NCBI GenBank assembly: GCA_964036195.1
Contig: OZ038460.1
Coordinates: 13,767,504 to 13,831,503, forward strand
Length of the DNA: 64,000 nucleotides
Reading direction: 5' to 3'
Origin: Sphaerolaimus hirsutus
Lineage: Eukaryota > Nematoda > Chromadorea > Monhysterida > Sphaerolaimidae
A program made the position numbers and the translations under genes. The notes under the pieces were generated by a model, which was not told the DNA's origin, searched no databases, and saw nothing but the letters and a program-made list of their open reading frames with translations. Below are positions 33,891 to 45,142 of the stretch, one piece after another (position 1 is the stretch's first letter; the number at the start of each line of letters is the position of its first letter).

Positions 33891-36800
33891 ATGGCCAGCG
33901 GCGCGGCCCTTCTTGCGTTCGTGTCGCTCAGCTGGTTTGCGGCGCTGTACTTCTATTGCCGCGGCTTCCTGCTGACGCGGACTGCGCTGTCCAGCCGCAG
34001 CCGGTGCTCCGATGTCCACCAGCAGTTGGGGGGCAACGCCACTGGTGCTGAATGTTGGTTGACGCCCAGGTACAATAGGACTATTTTGCTGCTCATCGAT
34101 GCTCTCAGGTGTGTGGATGTGTTTGCGTTCGGTCTGGCCGTTTCGTCGTGAAATCTGAGGCCAGTTCCGCAAATTGAGAAGTGACGTAAAATGGCAAAAG
34201 CTAAGTGAAATGAGAAGGAAATTGGCAAAATCGAAGGGAAATTACCTTTTATTTATTTTTACTTCGCTTTTGCCAATTTACTTGCCATTTCACTTCGCTT
34301 TTGCCAATTTACTTGTCATTCACCTCGCTTTTGCCAATTTTCTTCTCAATTCACTTCGAACTTGCCATTTTATTTCTCAATTTGCTTAACTGGCACCAGG
34401 TCTCTTATGGTCAACCAATTCAGTACCGTTTTTCAACAATGTCCGTATCAACGCGTAGCACCACCAGCTTTTACGCATCGCAGACACGACTTTGTCGAAT
34501 GGCAAGATCACGTGTCTCCAAACACCACTCTGCCACCCTACCTTAACCGAATGCGATGCGTGCGCGATTTGATGCAGTCCGAGCCGCGCAACTGCTTTCT
34601 GAGCGTGTTCACGGCCGACCCGCCCACCACGACGCTGCAGCGCCTCAAAGGCCTCACCACCGGCTCGTTGCCCACCTTCATCGACGCTGGATCAAATTTT
34701 GCAGGCGCCGAAGTGACTGAGGATAATTGGCTCGACCAGTTGACGAGTCGAGGCCGCAAGATTGTCTTCATGGGTTTGTGGCTTTCTCTGTAACATCGTT
34801 CAGGATCTTATCCTGTTTATTTCGAGGTGCTCTGTTTTCAAAGTTCACAAAATTTGATAAACTCTTGTGCTGCTGTTTAAAATGATGACAATAAAAATGG
34901 CTTCGGTAACATTTGATGCTATATCTAAAAAGTTGGAAGGTTTGTCACTTGTTTGTTCACGTGGTTTGACAGAAGTAAATAGGGATGGAATAGGTAAGAC
35001 TTCATTTTCAACGACGCTGTCTTTTTAAGAAATACGTTTTGGATACTTTTATCTTTTTTTAAACAGTGAAAAAAGACTCCTGCCGTGCCGTACCTAGACA
35101 GAATCACCATGGGGGCTGGCCCATTTAGGCCCCACATTGTGTGGCTTCTGCTTGCGGTTTAACATTTCGGAATATTTTCAGGCGACGACACGTGGACGTC
35201 GCTCTACCCCGGCCGCTTCGCCCGATCCTACCCGTTCCCCTCGTTCGACGTGCGCGACCTGCACACCGTGGACGAGGGCGTCCTGCGGCACGTATACGAC
35301 GAGCTGCGCGAGCGTGATTGGACCGTTTTGGTGGCGCACTTTCTTGGTGTTGATCACGCTGGACATAAGTATGGACCGGGGCACGTGGAGATGGGTAAGA
35401 AGTTGGATCAGATGAATAGTGTGATTCTGTGAGTGGAGCGTTGTTTATTGGGTTTTGTGTTTTTGTCCACCAGGCTTTAGCTTTCTGGCCTTGTTCAACT
35501 CAATGCACAATTTATCAAAGCGTTGTTTCTCAATGTATATCATGCGTTGGGATCGAACGGGGGTCAATTTATTATCCAAAATATACGTTTTTGTGTCAAT
35601 ATCGAAAACATTCTAAAAAGATCGAGTATTTAGGTCGAAAAGGGGTGTGTTGCAAGTTTGCAACCCTAATCATGCGTACGTTATTTTAAACCCAATATTT
35701 TTGTAAATTTTTGCCACCTGTCAGAAATATTACGCAACAAATGGACGAGTCGACGGTGCTGTTCGTGCTCGGCGACCACGGCATGACATCGACCGGCGAC
35801 CACGGCGGCGACAGCGACAACGAGCTGCGCGCGGCGCTGTTTGCCTATGCCAAGCCAGGCCGCCCGCTGCACGACAATTTTGGGGTGCGAGTTTTTTTTG
35901 TTCGCTTGGCTGACTTTTTTACAATGTTTTGTGAAGGGCTCATCGTTGTTATTGGATTTTTTGAGATCTGTCAAGGGCACCTCCAAGTATTCATGTTGAA
36001 TGCATAAAGGCAAGAGCTCGTTTTGGAGTACTTAGTCGTCTAATGGACACCTATATCCGCAGCCCGTGCTGCCGCCAGTGGCGCAGATAGATCTGGTTCC
36101 AACATTATCGCTTCTGCTCGACTCTCCTATACCGTTCAGCAGTCTGGGTTCATTGATTCCAAGCATGTTTCCGGGGGAGACCCTTAAAGCGGCCGCTGCC
36201 AGGGCCAATGTAGCACAGGTGAGCTTTTGTATTTAGTATTGTCTCTTGATGGTATGTTTGGCAGCGTGAGTTACGTAAAATGTCATTTTTGTGCTTTCTG
36301 GCTGTGTTAAAACAACTTTACAAATTTTTTCCTCTGTTGCTTGTGTAATTTGTGCAATTCTGGCATATTCATGAGTATATTCGTTTCAGGTGCTGCGCTA
36401 CGCCGAGGAATATACAGTGACCTTATCAAAAGCTGCCGCAGCAGGAGACTCTGGTGAGGTTCTCTCTTGCCCAAAGTAAATAATGTCACCTCCGGTAAGG
36501 TTGGAAATTAAAAAATATTGTTTTCGGGTATCGGTTCCAAAAAGTTCTAGTCGGGTATAGGTTCCAAAATATTTCGGGTATCGGGTTCAGGTTCAGGCAT
36601 TGACATCGGGTATCGGGTCGGGTTATGAGGTGAAATTGTCGGGTATCGTGTAATAAAGTTGTCGGGTATCGGGTAATAAAGTTGTCGGCTATTGGGTAAT
36701 AGAATTGTCTGGTATTGTTCAATAAAATTGTTCAGATATTGGTGTTGGGCTCCGATACCCGAGTCGGGTTCGGGTATCGGGTTTCGGTTCCAAAAATGTG

Positions 36801-39800
36801 CGGGTATCGGGTCGGGTCGCGTTCCCTACCCTAATCTCCAGTCACAATTTTGTATCTATTTCCGCCGCCGCAGGTGGCTTAACGTCGCGCCTGTCGCCGG
36901 CGCTGCGCATGTTGCAAAATGCAGACCCGGCAGACAATGGCGCCCAGCAGACGGCTAGGGCAATTACTAAAGTTCAGGATATTTTCAGGGAAACTTGGGC
37001 CAAGTTTCATACTGGCTGGATGGCGCTGGGCTTGTGCGCCATGTTCGAGACGCTGCTGTGGACGGGTTTGTTTTGATTTCACCGACTGAAATTCGACGTT
37101 ATTTGTAAAATGTAGGTGTAAAATGAGGTTTCCGTGAAAAGTGGCAGGGACGTAGCCAGCGGGGGGGGGGGTGGCGGACCCTGGCGAACGTAAATTAACG
37201 GCGACCCCCCCTAAAATTTTCCACCTGTCGTAAAGGAAAGGCGCCGTGGCGCCAGCGCCATTCGTAGGCGTCACACCATGCTGGCGCCTCGTCTACCTGC
37301 TTTCGTGCTATGCTGACATCTCTATACTTTGCAGCACGTCTGGCCGCCGTGGGCGACGCGATGCGCGGCCGCCGCCTGGTGCTCAAGCTGCTCAGCGTCG
37401 GCATGCAGGTGCTGGCCGCCGGCGCGCAGATCGAGGCCGTGCCGCCCGCGCTGGGGCTGCTGCTGCTGGCGCAGGTGTTCGTCGACACGATCGCCCTGGC
37501 GCTTCACGCGGTCGATTTCGATACCCGGTGGACTGGTCTGAATGTCTTTAGCTTGGCGCTGGTTCTCTTGCACGCGGCGTCGTTCTTCTCCAACAGCTTT
37601 GTGATCAACGAGCATGCTGTGCTCAGGTTCGTGTGTTTGGGGTGCATGTCGATCTTGCCATCCGTGGGGAGCCATGGCTTTTTTTTTACCACATTGATTT
37701 AAATATTGATTGCTTTAAATTGATTTAAATTGCAAACTCAATTTTTGCAGTATATAAATTGAAAAACACATTTTATAGCTGCTTGGACAGTGTGCTCTGT
37801 CGATTGAACATCAGTGGCATTCTGATGCGCAGGTTCCTATGCTGTACGTTCGTGGCGGTGCTGTTCTACCAGATTTGCGCTGAAAATGTGCCGAGCGTAT
37901 GGCCACAACTTCGCCGCACGCAAGCCAAGACGTCGCGCAGTTTACGGCTCATGTATGCCTCTATGTTTGGCTGGCGGCCAACACTTTATTCGTTATTGAT
38001 GCTGATCTGCTTGGGGTGCGCGCAGCTGTTCATGAGGTGCAGGGAGGAGCTTTTCAAGTGTGAACAGGTTACTTATTGATTGATGTGATCTTTGAGGTGT
38101 TCGGTTAGCACGACGCCTGTCGCTTCTTGAAAACCATTTGGGTCGGTCGATTGAGAGTATGTGATTTTTTAACATGGGTATTCTCGCACATTCAAAACCC
38201 CGGCACGCATTGACAATGTTCATACTTCCGCAGAGCTCGTCCACGCTGACATTTGGTGCGTTGAGCGACGACAGCTGGCTGAAGACGCTCCGCCTTATAG
38301 CAGCAATATGCGCTCTGTGGGGTCAAGTCTTTCTCACCGGTCGTTTCCTGCAGAAGAATGGCCATTTGAACGGCCACGGTGTCGTGCAGATGTTGCTGCA
38401 AATCGTGCCGCGTCTATGCGCCGCTGCGATATCGTTTTACTGGCTCGCCCAGTGGCTGCCCGAGAATGTCGTTCATAGGTGATTTTGGACGCGGAATTGA
38501 AGCCCGATCTGCGTGCGTGCGTCAGCACCGGAAAAACTTAGATACACACACTTCCACTCCAATGGCCTTACACACACTAGTTTTCACCGTGACCGATGTG
38601 AAAACTAAAATGGCGACACGGCGACATTCAGCCTACCATTTTTGTATGTGATAAGTGTTTTAGTTTTGAAATTTTCAAATTATAACTTTCATTAATTGAG
38701 ATTCTAATTTATATCAAATCAAATCATTCAACCATTTTCATTAATTTGCATTTGAAAAAAATTCAGTTTTCCCACGAAGTCACTGTGAAAACTAGTGTGT
38801 GTAGGCACAATACGGCCACGCACACTAGTACCCCATAGAAAGTTGGGAAACTCATAAATCTGTTTTGAGCACATTTGAGTTTACCACAATGAATGGTTTC
38901 CGATCACCTTCAACAGTAGTTGACAGACTTCTCATTCTGGTAAACTCAAATGTTCCCAAGACAGATTTCTGAGTTCCCAAATTTCAGCGGTGTAAAAGTG
39001 TGCGCAGCGCCATTGTGTCTGATTTTTTCAGGCATTCCTGGCTGCTGGAATATGTCCCGCCGGCGGCAGTGTACCTGTCTGCGTCCACATTCACTGTTGT
39101 GTTTTTTGCGCGGCCGCTTGTGGCCAGTATAGAGTCTGGCACACCTGCTGATGCTTTGAGTGGGGATGTGGATCCGTCCGATAAAAGAGCGCTGTTCAAC
39201 CATTTTAAACATAACTTGGTTGGTTTCTGATGCAATTGCGCTGGTACCGTTTTGTCTGAGCGACCATAACGTCTGAATTAAGTGGCACATGTACCAGTTG
39301 TTTTTATTGTAAATGGCTCAGTGTTGCAATCCTGCTTATTTTGCTAAGTGCACTGGTAATTCGGTTCGCTCGGTCCTATCTGATTGATCTGACCCATCTG
39401 TTGAAATCCAAAAATGTGTGATTAATTCTGGCTTTCTCTTTTGTTATCTTACAAAGTGATCCCAGTCAAGTTGTCTTGGCTGATAAATTACTTGTCTGCC
39501 TGGTTCTTTGCTGGCGCTGATATGGCAGCTTATGTCAAATGGTCATGGGTTGCTGTGATCTCGACATCGACATTTTCGCTTTTCACCTACCTTTTGGAAA
39601 TTTCACTGACTTCACTTTGTATGTTCACCACAATCTCCGCTCGCAGTCAACCTACCTGAGCACACCGCGCTCTCGTATCTACGGCTTGGCGACATGCTAC
39701 AGCGGCAGTTTGGTTGCCTTGGCGTCCGTGTGGCTGCCCGTGCTGGCCATGCTCCTGGGCGACGGATTGGCGCCCGCGCTCTTGTTGTTCACGTGCGCCG

Positions 39801-42800
39801 TGTTCGGCGCGATGGAATTGCTCGCGCTCGCTGGACGAGGCGAGGCGGGAGAGGCTAGGTTCATTCTTTGGCCGGTCAGTGCGAGTTTGGTGCGATTTTT
39901 TGCGAGGGTGACGTGCTCTTGGCAGACACGCTGTTCATTTTTTTGAGAGAGAAAAAACTATTATTTTTGAAATTTCGGTCGAAAACTAGTGTGTGTAGGG
40001 CCAAAGAACCTCTGCAGGTGGCACTGCTCACTTTCAACAATCCTCAAGTTCATGCGTTACAAATCCACCGTAGAATAAGTGGTCACACCGTGACTTATAT
40101 ACGGTGACAGATACCGCGACTATAAAAACCGTCACACGTCACCACATACCGTGACAATGGACAATGACAGAAGACCACACAGTGCGCGTGCCTGTGGTCG
40201 CTGCTGTCGGCGCACGGCTTCTACGCGACCGGGCACGCGGCCGCCTTCGTGGCCATCCCGTGGCACGCGGCCTTCGTCGGCCTGCCGGGCAACTTCGACG
40301 TCCAAGCGGCGCCGGCCGCCCTGGTGCCAGTTCCGCAAATTGAGAAGTGAGAACTAAAATAGTAAATGCGAAGTAAATTGGCAGAAGCGAAGTGAAAAAA
40401 TAAAAGGTAATTTCTCTTCGCTTTTGCCATTTTACTTCTCAATGCACTTCGCGTTTGCCATTTTACTTCTCACTGTTCAATTTGCGGAACTGGCCCCTGG
40501 TCGCGTTGAATGTCTTCGCGGCGCACGTTGTGTGCGCGCTGGCGGTGCCGCTGCTCGTGGTGTGGCCCGTGTACCCGGACAAGGTGGGCAGACTGGCGTT
40601 GATGCCCGAGCAGGGCAGGGGGAACCGGCCAGTGCCTACTGAGTGGAACTTGTTGGCCGACAGAGAAAGCACTCTGCGTGCTGTATCCGTTGTGTCGCTT
40701 GCCTACTTGTCTGCGGCTGGCCTCAAGGTAGGCCATTTTTTATAGTGATGGGTTCTATATTCATTTACGGTATTTCCTCGAATTGACTCCCCTCGAAATA
40801 CCCCTGGGTCTGATCGACCTGAGGAAAAAATGCCCCCCTCGAATTACCCCCGTCTCTAATTATGTAAATACATCATGTATGCAATGTACATTATGTATTA
40901 ATGGCTTCCTAATTGCATATCATTCTCAGCTACACATTTAAAATATTTTGTGTAGATATCCTCTAGATATAGATCCCTCTATATTAGGGTTGGCCGATGT
41001 TTTTTTTAAAACATGACGTCCGAAATGTACATTCGACTATAAGGCGATATACCTACGAACATGTCGACAAAAAATGGATATTTTTGGCACAAATCACCAC
41101 TTATAATGCTATCCCATGGCTCCACAGCCATTCTGTGTCTATATATAGCATCACAAAGTAGTCACCATCATCATTATATGGTCATATATAACATCACAGA
41201 GTATTGCCACTGTCTTATATACCTATATATGTTGACACAAGGTCATATCTGGGAGCTTTTAAAAAAAAACAACGTTTTTATTTTTTTAAATGTTTTTTTT
41301 TATTTAAAAAACATCGGATTAAAAACAACGTTTTTTTTCCAACCCTACTCTATATGTCCAAATATATTGTGTGAAGTCTCATTTATTACTGGTTATGGGT
41401 AGGGATGGCCGGTGTTTTTTAACTGTTTTTTTATATTAAAAAAAACGTTTTTTTAATTGAAAAAACAGAGGCATCGAAACCGTTTTTTTTTAAACATCAG
41501 CAAAAAATTTTTTGTACTATGTACTAGGTATTCTGCATTTTTTTTGCGCGCAAGCGCGCAATTTCACATTCACTTTACCATTTGTGATTGTTTTCATTGG
41601 TTTTGTAGCATTTTTAGTGTGAAAGTTTCCATTTGTTCATGCTATTGTGTCATAATAAGCCGTGATATGTTAGTGTAGCATATAATATCCAGCCAATGTG
41701 CTCCCACATACTTCTACAGTGTGATCCATCATTGTCAATGGATTAGCCTTATATTATAACCTTGTATAAGTGCTATTCCATGCAAAACTTGACTTGAAGT
41801 CATGAACATTCGACAAAAGGTGATATACGTAACAACTAGATCAAAAATGGATATATTTGACAGAAATTACCACTTATAATGCTATCCCGTGGCTCCACAG
41901 CCATTCTGTGGCTATATATAACATCACAAAGTACTGGAAATGATTTGATATACCTGTATATGTTGACCCATAACCAAGGACGTAGCCAGGGGGGGGCGGG
42001 GGGGGCGGCCGCCCCCCCCCCTTCCCGGGTCGGACAAGAAAATATACCCGAAATGGTGCTTCCGGTAAAGCGATTTTGTCGCCAGTCCCGAAAAATTTTG
42101 CGCGCAAGCGCGCATTTCGGCGCCGCACAGTATATTTTATTTATACATGTGGTTTAGGACCAAAAAAGCACTGACAATTCGCCCCCGTCGCTGTATATGT
42201 ATGTAAAATACATACAAGTACAGCACTATTTGGCGCCAATGCCAACGCCAATGGCGCCATGGCGTCGCGCTTACGAATGGCGCTGGCGCCAAGGCGCCAT
42301 TCCTTTACCACAGGGGTCAAATTTAGGGGGGGGGGCGCCGCCCCCCCCGTTCGTCGAGCTCCGTATACAATCCGCCCCCCCCCGCTCAAAAATCCTGGCT
42401 ACGTCCCTGCCCATAACCATATCTGGGAGCTTTAAAAAACCCGTTTCAAATTTTTAAAAAAACAACTTTTTTAAATAAAAAACAGGGTCTTTAAAAAAAC
42501 GTTTTTTGGCCATCCCTAGTTATGGCTATGTTTTGCCCTATTCTACGATCCTTCACGAAATTTTCTGACGAAATAATAACCCCCCTTTGAATAAGCCCCT
42601 TCTATCTAATTACCCCCTCCCTCAAAATTTGCCTGCGAATTAATGACCCCCTGGGTGTAATTCCAGGAAATACGGTAACTGTTGCTTTTCCACCTATCAC
42701 AATCTATTCCCGCTCGATTACCGCAGCTCATGGCGACGACGGGCGCGTGCGCTCTGCACCGGCGGCACCTGATGCTGTGGAAAATATTCGCGCCCAAGTT

Positions 42801-42909
42801 CATCTTCGAGGGTCTCTCATTTATCGCCACTTGCGTGTTTCTGGTGCTAATCAATTGGATTATCAGCAGAATAAAGCCGCCCTATCAAGTGGTTGTGAAT
42901 GCAGATTAG
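33891..42909 (+). CDS. PIGO: GPI ethanolamine phosphate transferase 3 (PIG-O), complete, 1049 aa
   Basis: An ER multi-pass enzyme that adds ethanolamine phosphate to the third mannose of the GPI anchor, the bridge to protein. Exons: 33891-34108, 34400-34773, 35182-35428, 35725-35884, 36063-36218, 36390-36453, 36874-37065, 37335-37626, 37833-38067, 38234-38478, 39032-39218, 39647-39874, 40183-40323, 40500-40727, 42727-42909. The sum is 3150 nt and every phase agrees; human PIG-O has 1089 aa. An N-terminal signal-anchor is followed by the luminal phosphodiesterase domain: [71 protein letters not shown] (metal ligands and catalytic Thr region). About a dozen membrane helices follow, ending [21 protein letters not shown] 33891 has a good context (CACCCATGGCC). 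The start of exon 2 is the least certain point. Intron 13 is a family B element with no AG at its end. Confidence 0.95.
34156..34399 (+). mobile_element. Family B element supplying the 3' splice site of PIG-O intron 1
   Basis: Left GGCCAGTTCCGCAAATTGAG, right CTCAATTTGCTTAACTGGCAC; AAGCGAAGT-type units lie inside in both orientations. The intron begins 47 bp upstream, but its acceptor CACCAG is the right end of the element. Confidence 0.75.
36485..36835. repeat. CGGGTATCGGG degenerate tandem repeat
   Basis: Many units of the type CGGGTATCGGGT and GGTTCCAAAA fill most of PIG-O intron 6. Confidence 0.6.
37145..37285 (+). mobile_element. hAT-like family H fragment
   Basis: It begins CAGGGACGTAGCCAGC and contains CCCCCCCTAAAATTTT and GGCGCCAGCGCCATTCGT, as in the full copy at 41975-42409. 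The right half is missing. Confidence 0.6.
38567..38806. repeat. Family K element in PIG-O intron 10
   Basis: CACACACTAGTTTTCACCGT at the left, CTGTGAAAACTAGTGTGTG at the right, AT-rich middle. Confidence 0.7.
38817..39005. repeat. Family I element in PIG-O intron 10
   Basis: It begins CGCACACTAGTACCCCATAG and ends GCGGTGTAAAAGTGTGCGC; GAGTTTACCACAATGA is inverted as TCATTCTGGTAAACTC. It ends about 27 bp before exon 11. Confidence 0.7.
40321..40502 (+). mobile_element. Introner-like family B element forming a whole PIG-O intron
   Basis: Left GTGCCAGTTCCGCAAATTGA and right CAATTTGCGGAACTGGCCC, both flanked by CCCTGGT. Protein continuity (...PAAL then VALNVFAAH) needs removal of 40324-40499, which begins GT but ends CCCCTG, with no AG. 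The interior is a hairpin of AAGCGAAGTG/CACTTCGCTT units. Confidence 0.8.
40985..41347. mobile_element. hAT-like family F MITE
   Basis: Ends TAGGGTTGGCC and CCAACCCTA, with a perfect 8-bp duplication CTCTATAT on both sides. Internal AAAAAACG/CGTTTTTT stems. Confidence 0.85.
41400..42518. mobile_element. hAT-like family F MITE with a nested family H copy
   Basis: Ends TAGGGATGGCC and GGCCATCCCTA, with the flanking duplication GTTATGGG/GTTATGGC (7 of 8). Family H copy 41975-42409 has inserted into it. Confidence 0.85.
41975..42409. mobile_element. hAT-like family H MITE, copy 2
   Basis: CAAGGACGTAGCCAGG to CCTGGCTACGTCCCTG, with a perfect 8-bp duplication CCCATAAC at 41967-41974 and 42410-42417. 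The long G and C runs next to the ends match copy 1. Confidence 0.85.
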
Positions 42910-43017
42910 GCGTGCTGTGTTTGTGTCTGTCCGGTGAAATGTGCTTTTCGTTTCACACATTTGCTCATGATTCATGCGAACAGATGGTGATTCGATTGCT
43001 CCTGTTGTGTCGCTATA

Positions 43018-43023
43018 AATAAA
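43018..43023 (+). terminator. Polyadenylation signal of PIG-O
   Basis: AATAAA lies 109 bp after the PIG-O stop codon, the first such hexamer downstream. Confidence 0.6.
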
Positions 43024-43359
43024 AAGCTGCCATGCGAATCGCCAAATCTGCGTAAAATGCATTGCATGTTCTCCTTTACCACGCTTTGCACCTACAGTGT
43101 AAATAGCCGACTGAGGCCAACTACACATCTAAACCCGTTACACATTTTGACCCGCCACCCATTGAATTCTTCCCACTACACATTTAAACCCCACTTAGAT
43201 GGGTAATATAATGTAAATATTACACATTAAATAAATTTAATTTAAATAAATTTATTATTACTTTCGGTATATTATTATTAAATATTATATTATAATGCTA
43301 TATTTACTCAGATAATTCCGCCTCTTGATTAATTCCCCGCTGTTAGATGAGTGAGGAAA

Positions 43360-44834
43360 ATAAACAGGGTGCACGCCAGGTCCGCCACCCAAATTCTGAG
43401 TCTGTGCCGGACGCCATATCTCCAGTTGTTGTGGGGGAATTTATTCGAAATTTTGAGGGCATCTACTCGAAACCCACCCACTACTATTTACGGGCTGGGG
43501 AAGGTCGGCGACCCACCTGAGTGTGGGTCGCTGTACAAATGAATAGTTTTTTTTGAAAAAATCGCTGTACACGCGAGGTCCGCCACCCGTTGTTTTTTTG
43601 ATATAACGGGCTGCCAAACTAAAACTGTTGGGGGGAATTGATCGAAATTTTGAGGGGGCGTACACGACACCCCCCACTACTTTTCACGGTAGGTTGAGCC
43701 CCCTGGCGACCCCCCTGAGAGTGGATCGCTGGAAAATAATATGATAATTTTGAGAATTCGCTGTCCAGGTTTGGCACTGGACAGCAAAAATAAAAATTAC
43801 ATTAGAATGTCCCTTGGAGGACAATGTATACCACTGTAAAAAGTGTGTATTCAAAAAGCAAATTTTAAATAAAGATTTGATCTGGTTCAAAAGTGTATTT
43901 GACACCCATACACAAGTTCCAGATTAAATTTCGATTTAAGTCAAATCTTTAATACACACTTTTGAAGCTGGTTTACAATGCCTTATAGGAGATGATTTAA
44001 GGTAACAATTCGCGTAAACAACATTACCCCAAAAATCAACCATAGAGGAGATTTGATGGGGGTCAACACAAAAGCTGTCCCACAAGGCAAATTTTGTTCC
44101 TGGAATGATGTCATCGATGACATCATTACAGTGACCCCATCAAATCTCCTCCATGGTTGATTTTTGGGGCAATGTTGTTTACGCGAATTTTTACCTTAAA
44201 TCATCTCCTAGAAGGCATCGTAAACCAGCTTTAAAAGTGTGTATTAAGGATTTGACTTAAATCGAAATTTAATCTGGAACTTGTGTATGGGTGTCAAATA
44301 CACTTTCATACCAGATCAAATTTTCATTTTAAAATTTGCTTTTTGAATACACACTTTTCACAGTGGTATACATTGTCCTCCAAGGGACATTCTAATGTAA
44401 TTTTTATTTTTGCTGTCCAGTGCTAAACCTGGACAGCGAATTCTCAAAAATATCATTTTATTTTCCAGTGGTCCACTCTCAGGGGGGCGCCAGGGGGCTC
44501 AACCTTCCGTGAAAAGAAGTGGTGGGTGTCGTGTACACCCCCTCAAAATTTCGATCTATTCCCGCCAACAGTTTTAGTTTGGCAGCTTGTTATATCAAAA
44601 AAACAACGGGTGTGGTCCTCGCGTGGACAGCTATTTTTTCTAAAAAACTATTCATTTATATGGCGACCCACACTCAGGTGGTTCGCCGACCTTCCCCAGC
44701 CCGTATATAGTAGTGGATGGGTTTCGAGTATATGCCCTCAAAATTTCGAATAAATCCCCCCACTACAACTGGAGATATGGCGTCCGGCACCGACTCAGAA
44801 TTTGAGTGGCGGACCTGGCGTGCACCCTGTTTAT
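43360..44834. repeat. 1.47-kb near-perfect palindrome (foldback)
   Basis: The left arm begins ATAAACAGGGTGCACGCCAG; the right arm ends CTGGCGTGCACCCTGTTTAT. The arms (about 730 bp each) remain alignable throughout, for example CGGACGCCATATCTCCAGTT with its inverse, and meet at the exact palindrome GATGTCATCGATGACATC (44107-44124) with essentially no spacer. Small indels and substitutions distinguish the arms. No ORF of note. Confidence 0.9.
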
Positions 44835-45142
44835 AATGTATCTAAAAAAATGTATAAAAAATAGGTAATGGGTAGAATTCGATGGGTGCCGTGTCTAGAT
44901 GTGTAATGGGTTTATATGTGGTAGCGGCACATAAGCGGTAATGGCACAGGGTAGCTCATCTCAGTAATGCGAATCGACCGAGCCTTTTTTGTAACGGCCT
45001 TTAGCCCGCGCGAGCTGCCAGAGCTGGAAATCGTAATTGCTATGCTCACATTGATAATAACAGTTGGTTGCGTATTTGGCACAAAAGTGGGGAATGCTGC
45101 AGTCGCAAAGCTGGAATTATCATTCACCAACTTGCGGTAGAG
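44835..45142. other. Short intergenic segment before the protease gene
   Basis: The protease promoter and 5' UTR presumably lie here; no motif is clear. Confidence 0.3.

Larger units (their letters stand above)
40765..42677. repeat. Family C element holding nested hAT MITEs
   Basis: It opens TACGGTATTTCCTCGAATTG and closes TTCCAGGAAATACGGTAAC. The interior CCCCTCGAAATACCCC and ATAATAACCCCCCTTTGAAT are family C repeats. It has been expanded by two family F insertions, at 40985-41347 and 41400-42518. All of it lies in the last PIG-O intron. Confidence 0.65.

Noticed and set aside
37751-37832. Upstream extension of PIG-O exon 9 ([17 protein letters not shown])
   Set aside because: The phase does not match exon 8; starting at 37833 restores AG+G for Arg and continuous helix sequence.
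39441-39646. Open frame [18 protein letters not shown] before PIG-O exon 12
   Set aside because: Hydrophobic but in a different frame from exon 12, and exons 11 and 12 already join in phase with family-like sequence.
39985-40107. Possible PIG-O exon reading [19 protein letters not shown]
   Set aside because: It follows a CTGCAG acceptor, but including it breaks the good match [23 protein letters not shown] between exons 12 and 13; the flanking CTAGTGTGTGTAGG is a family K end.
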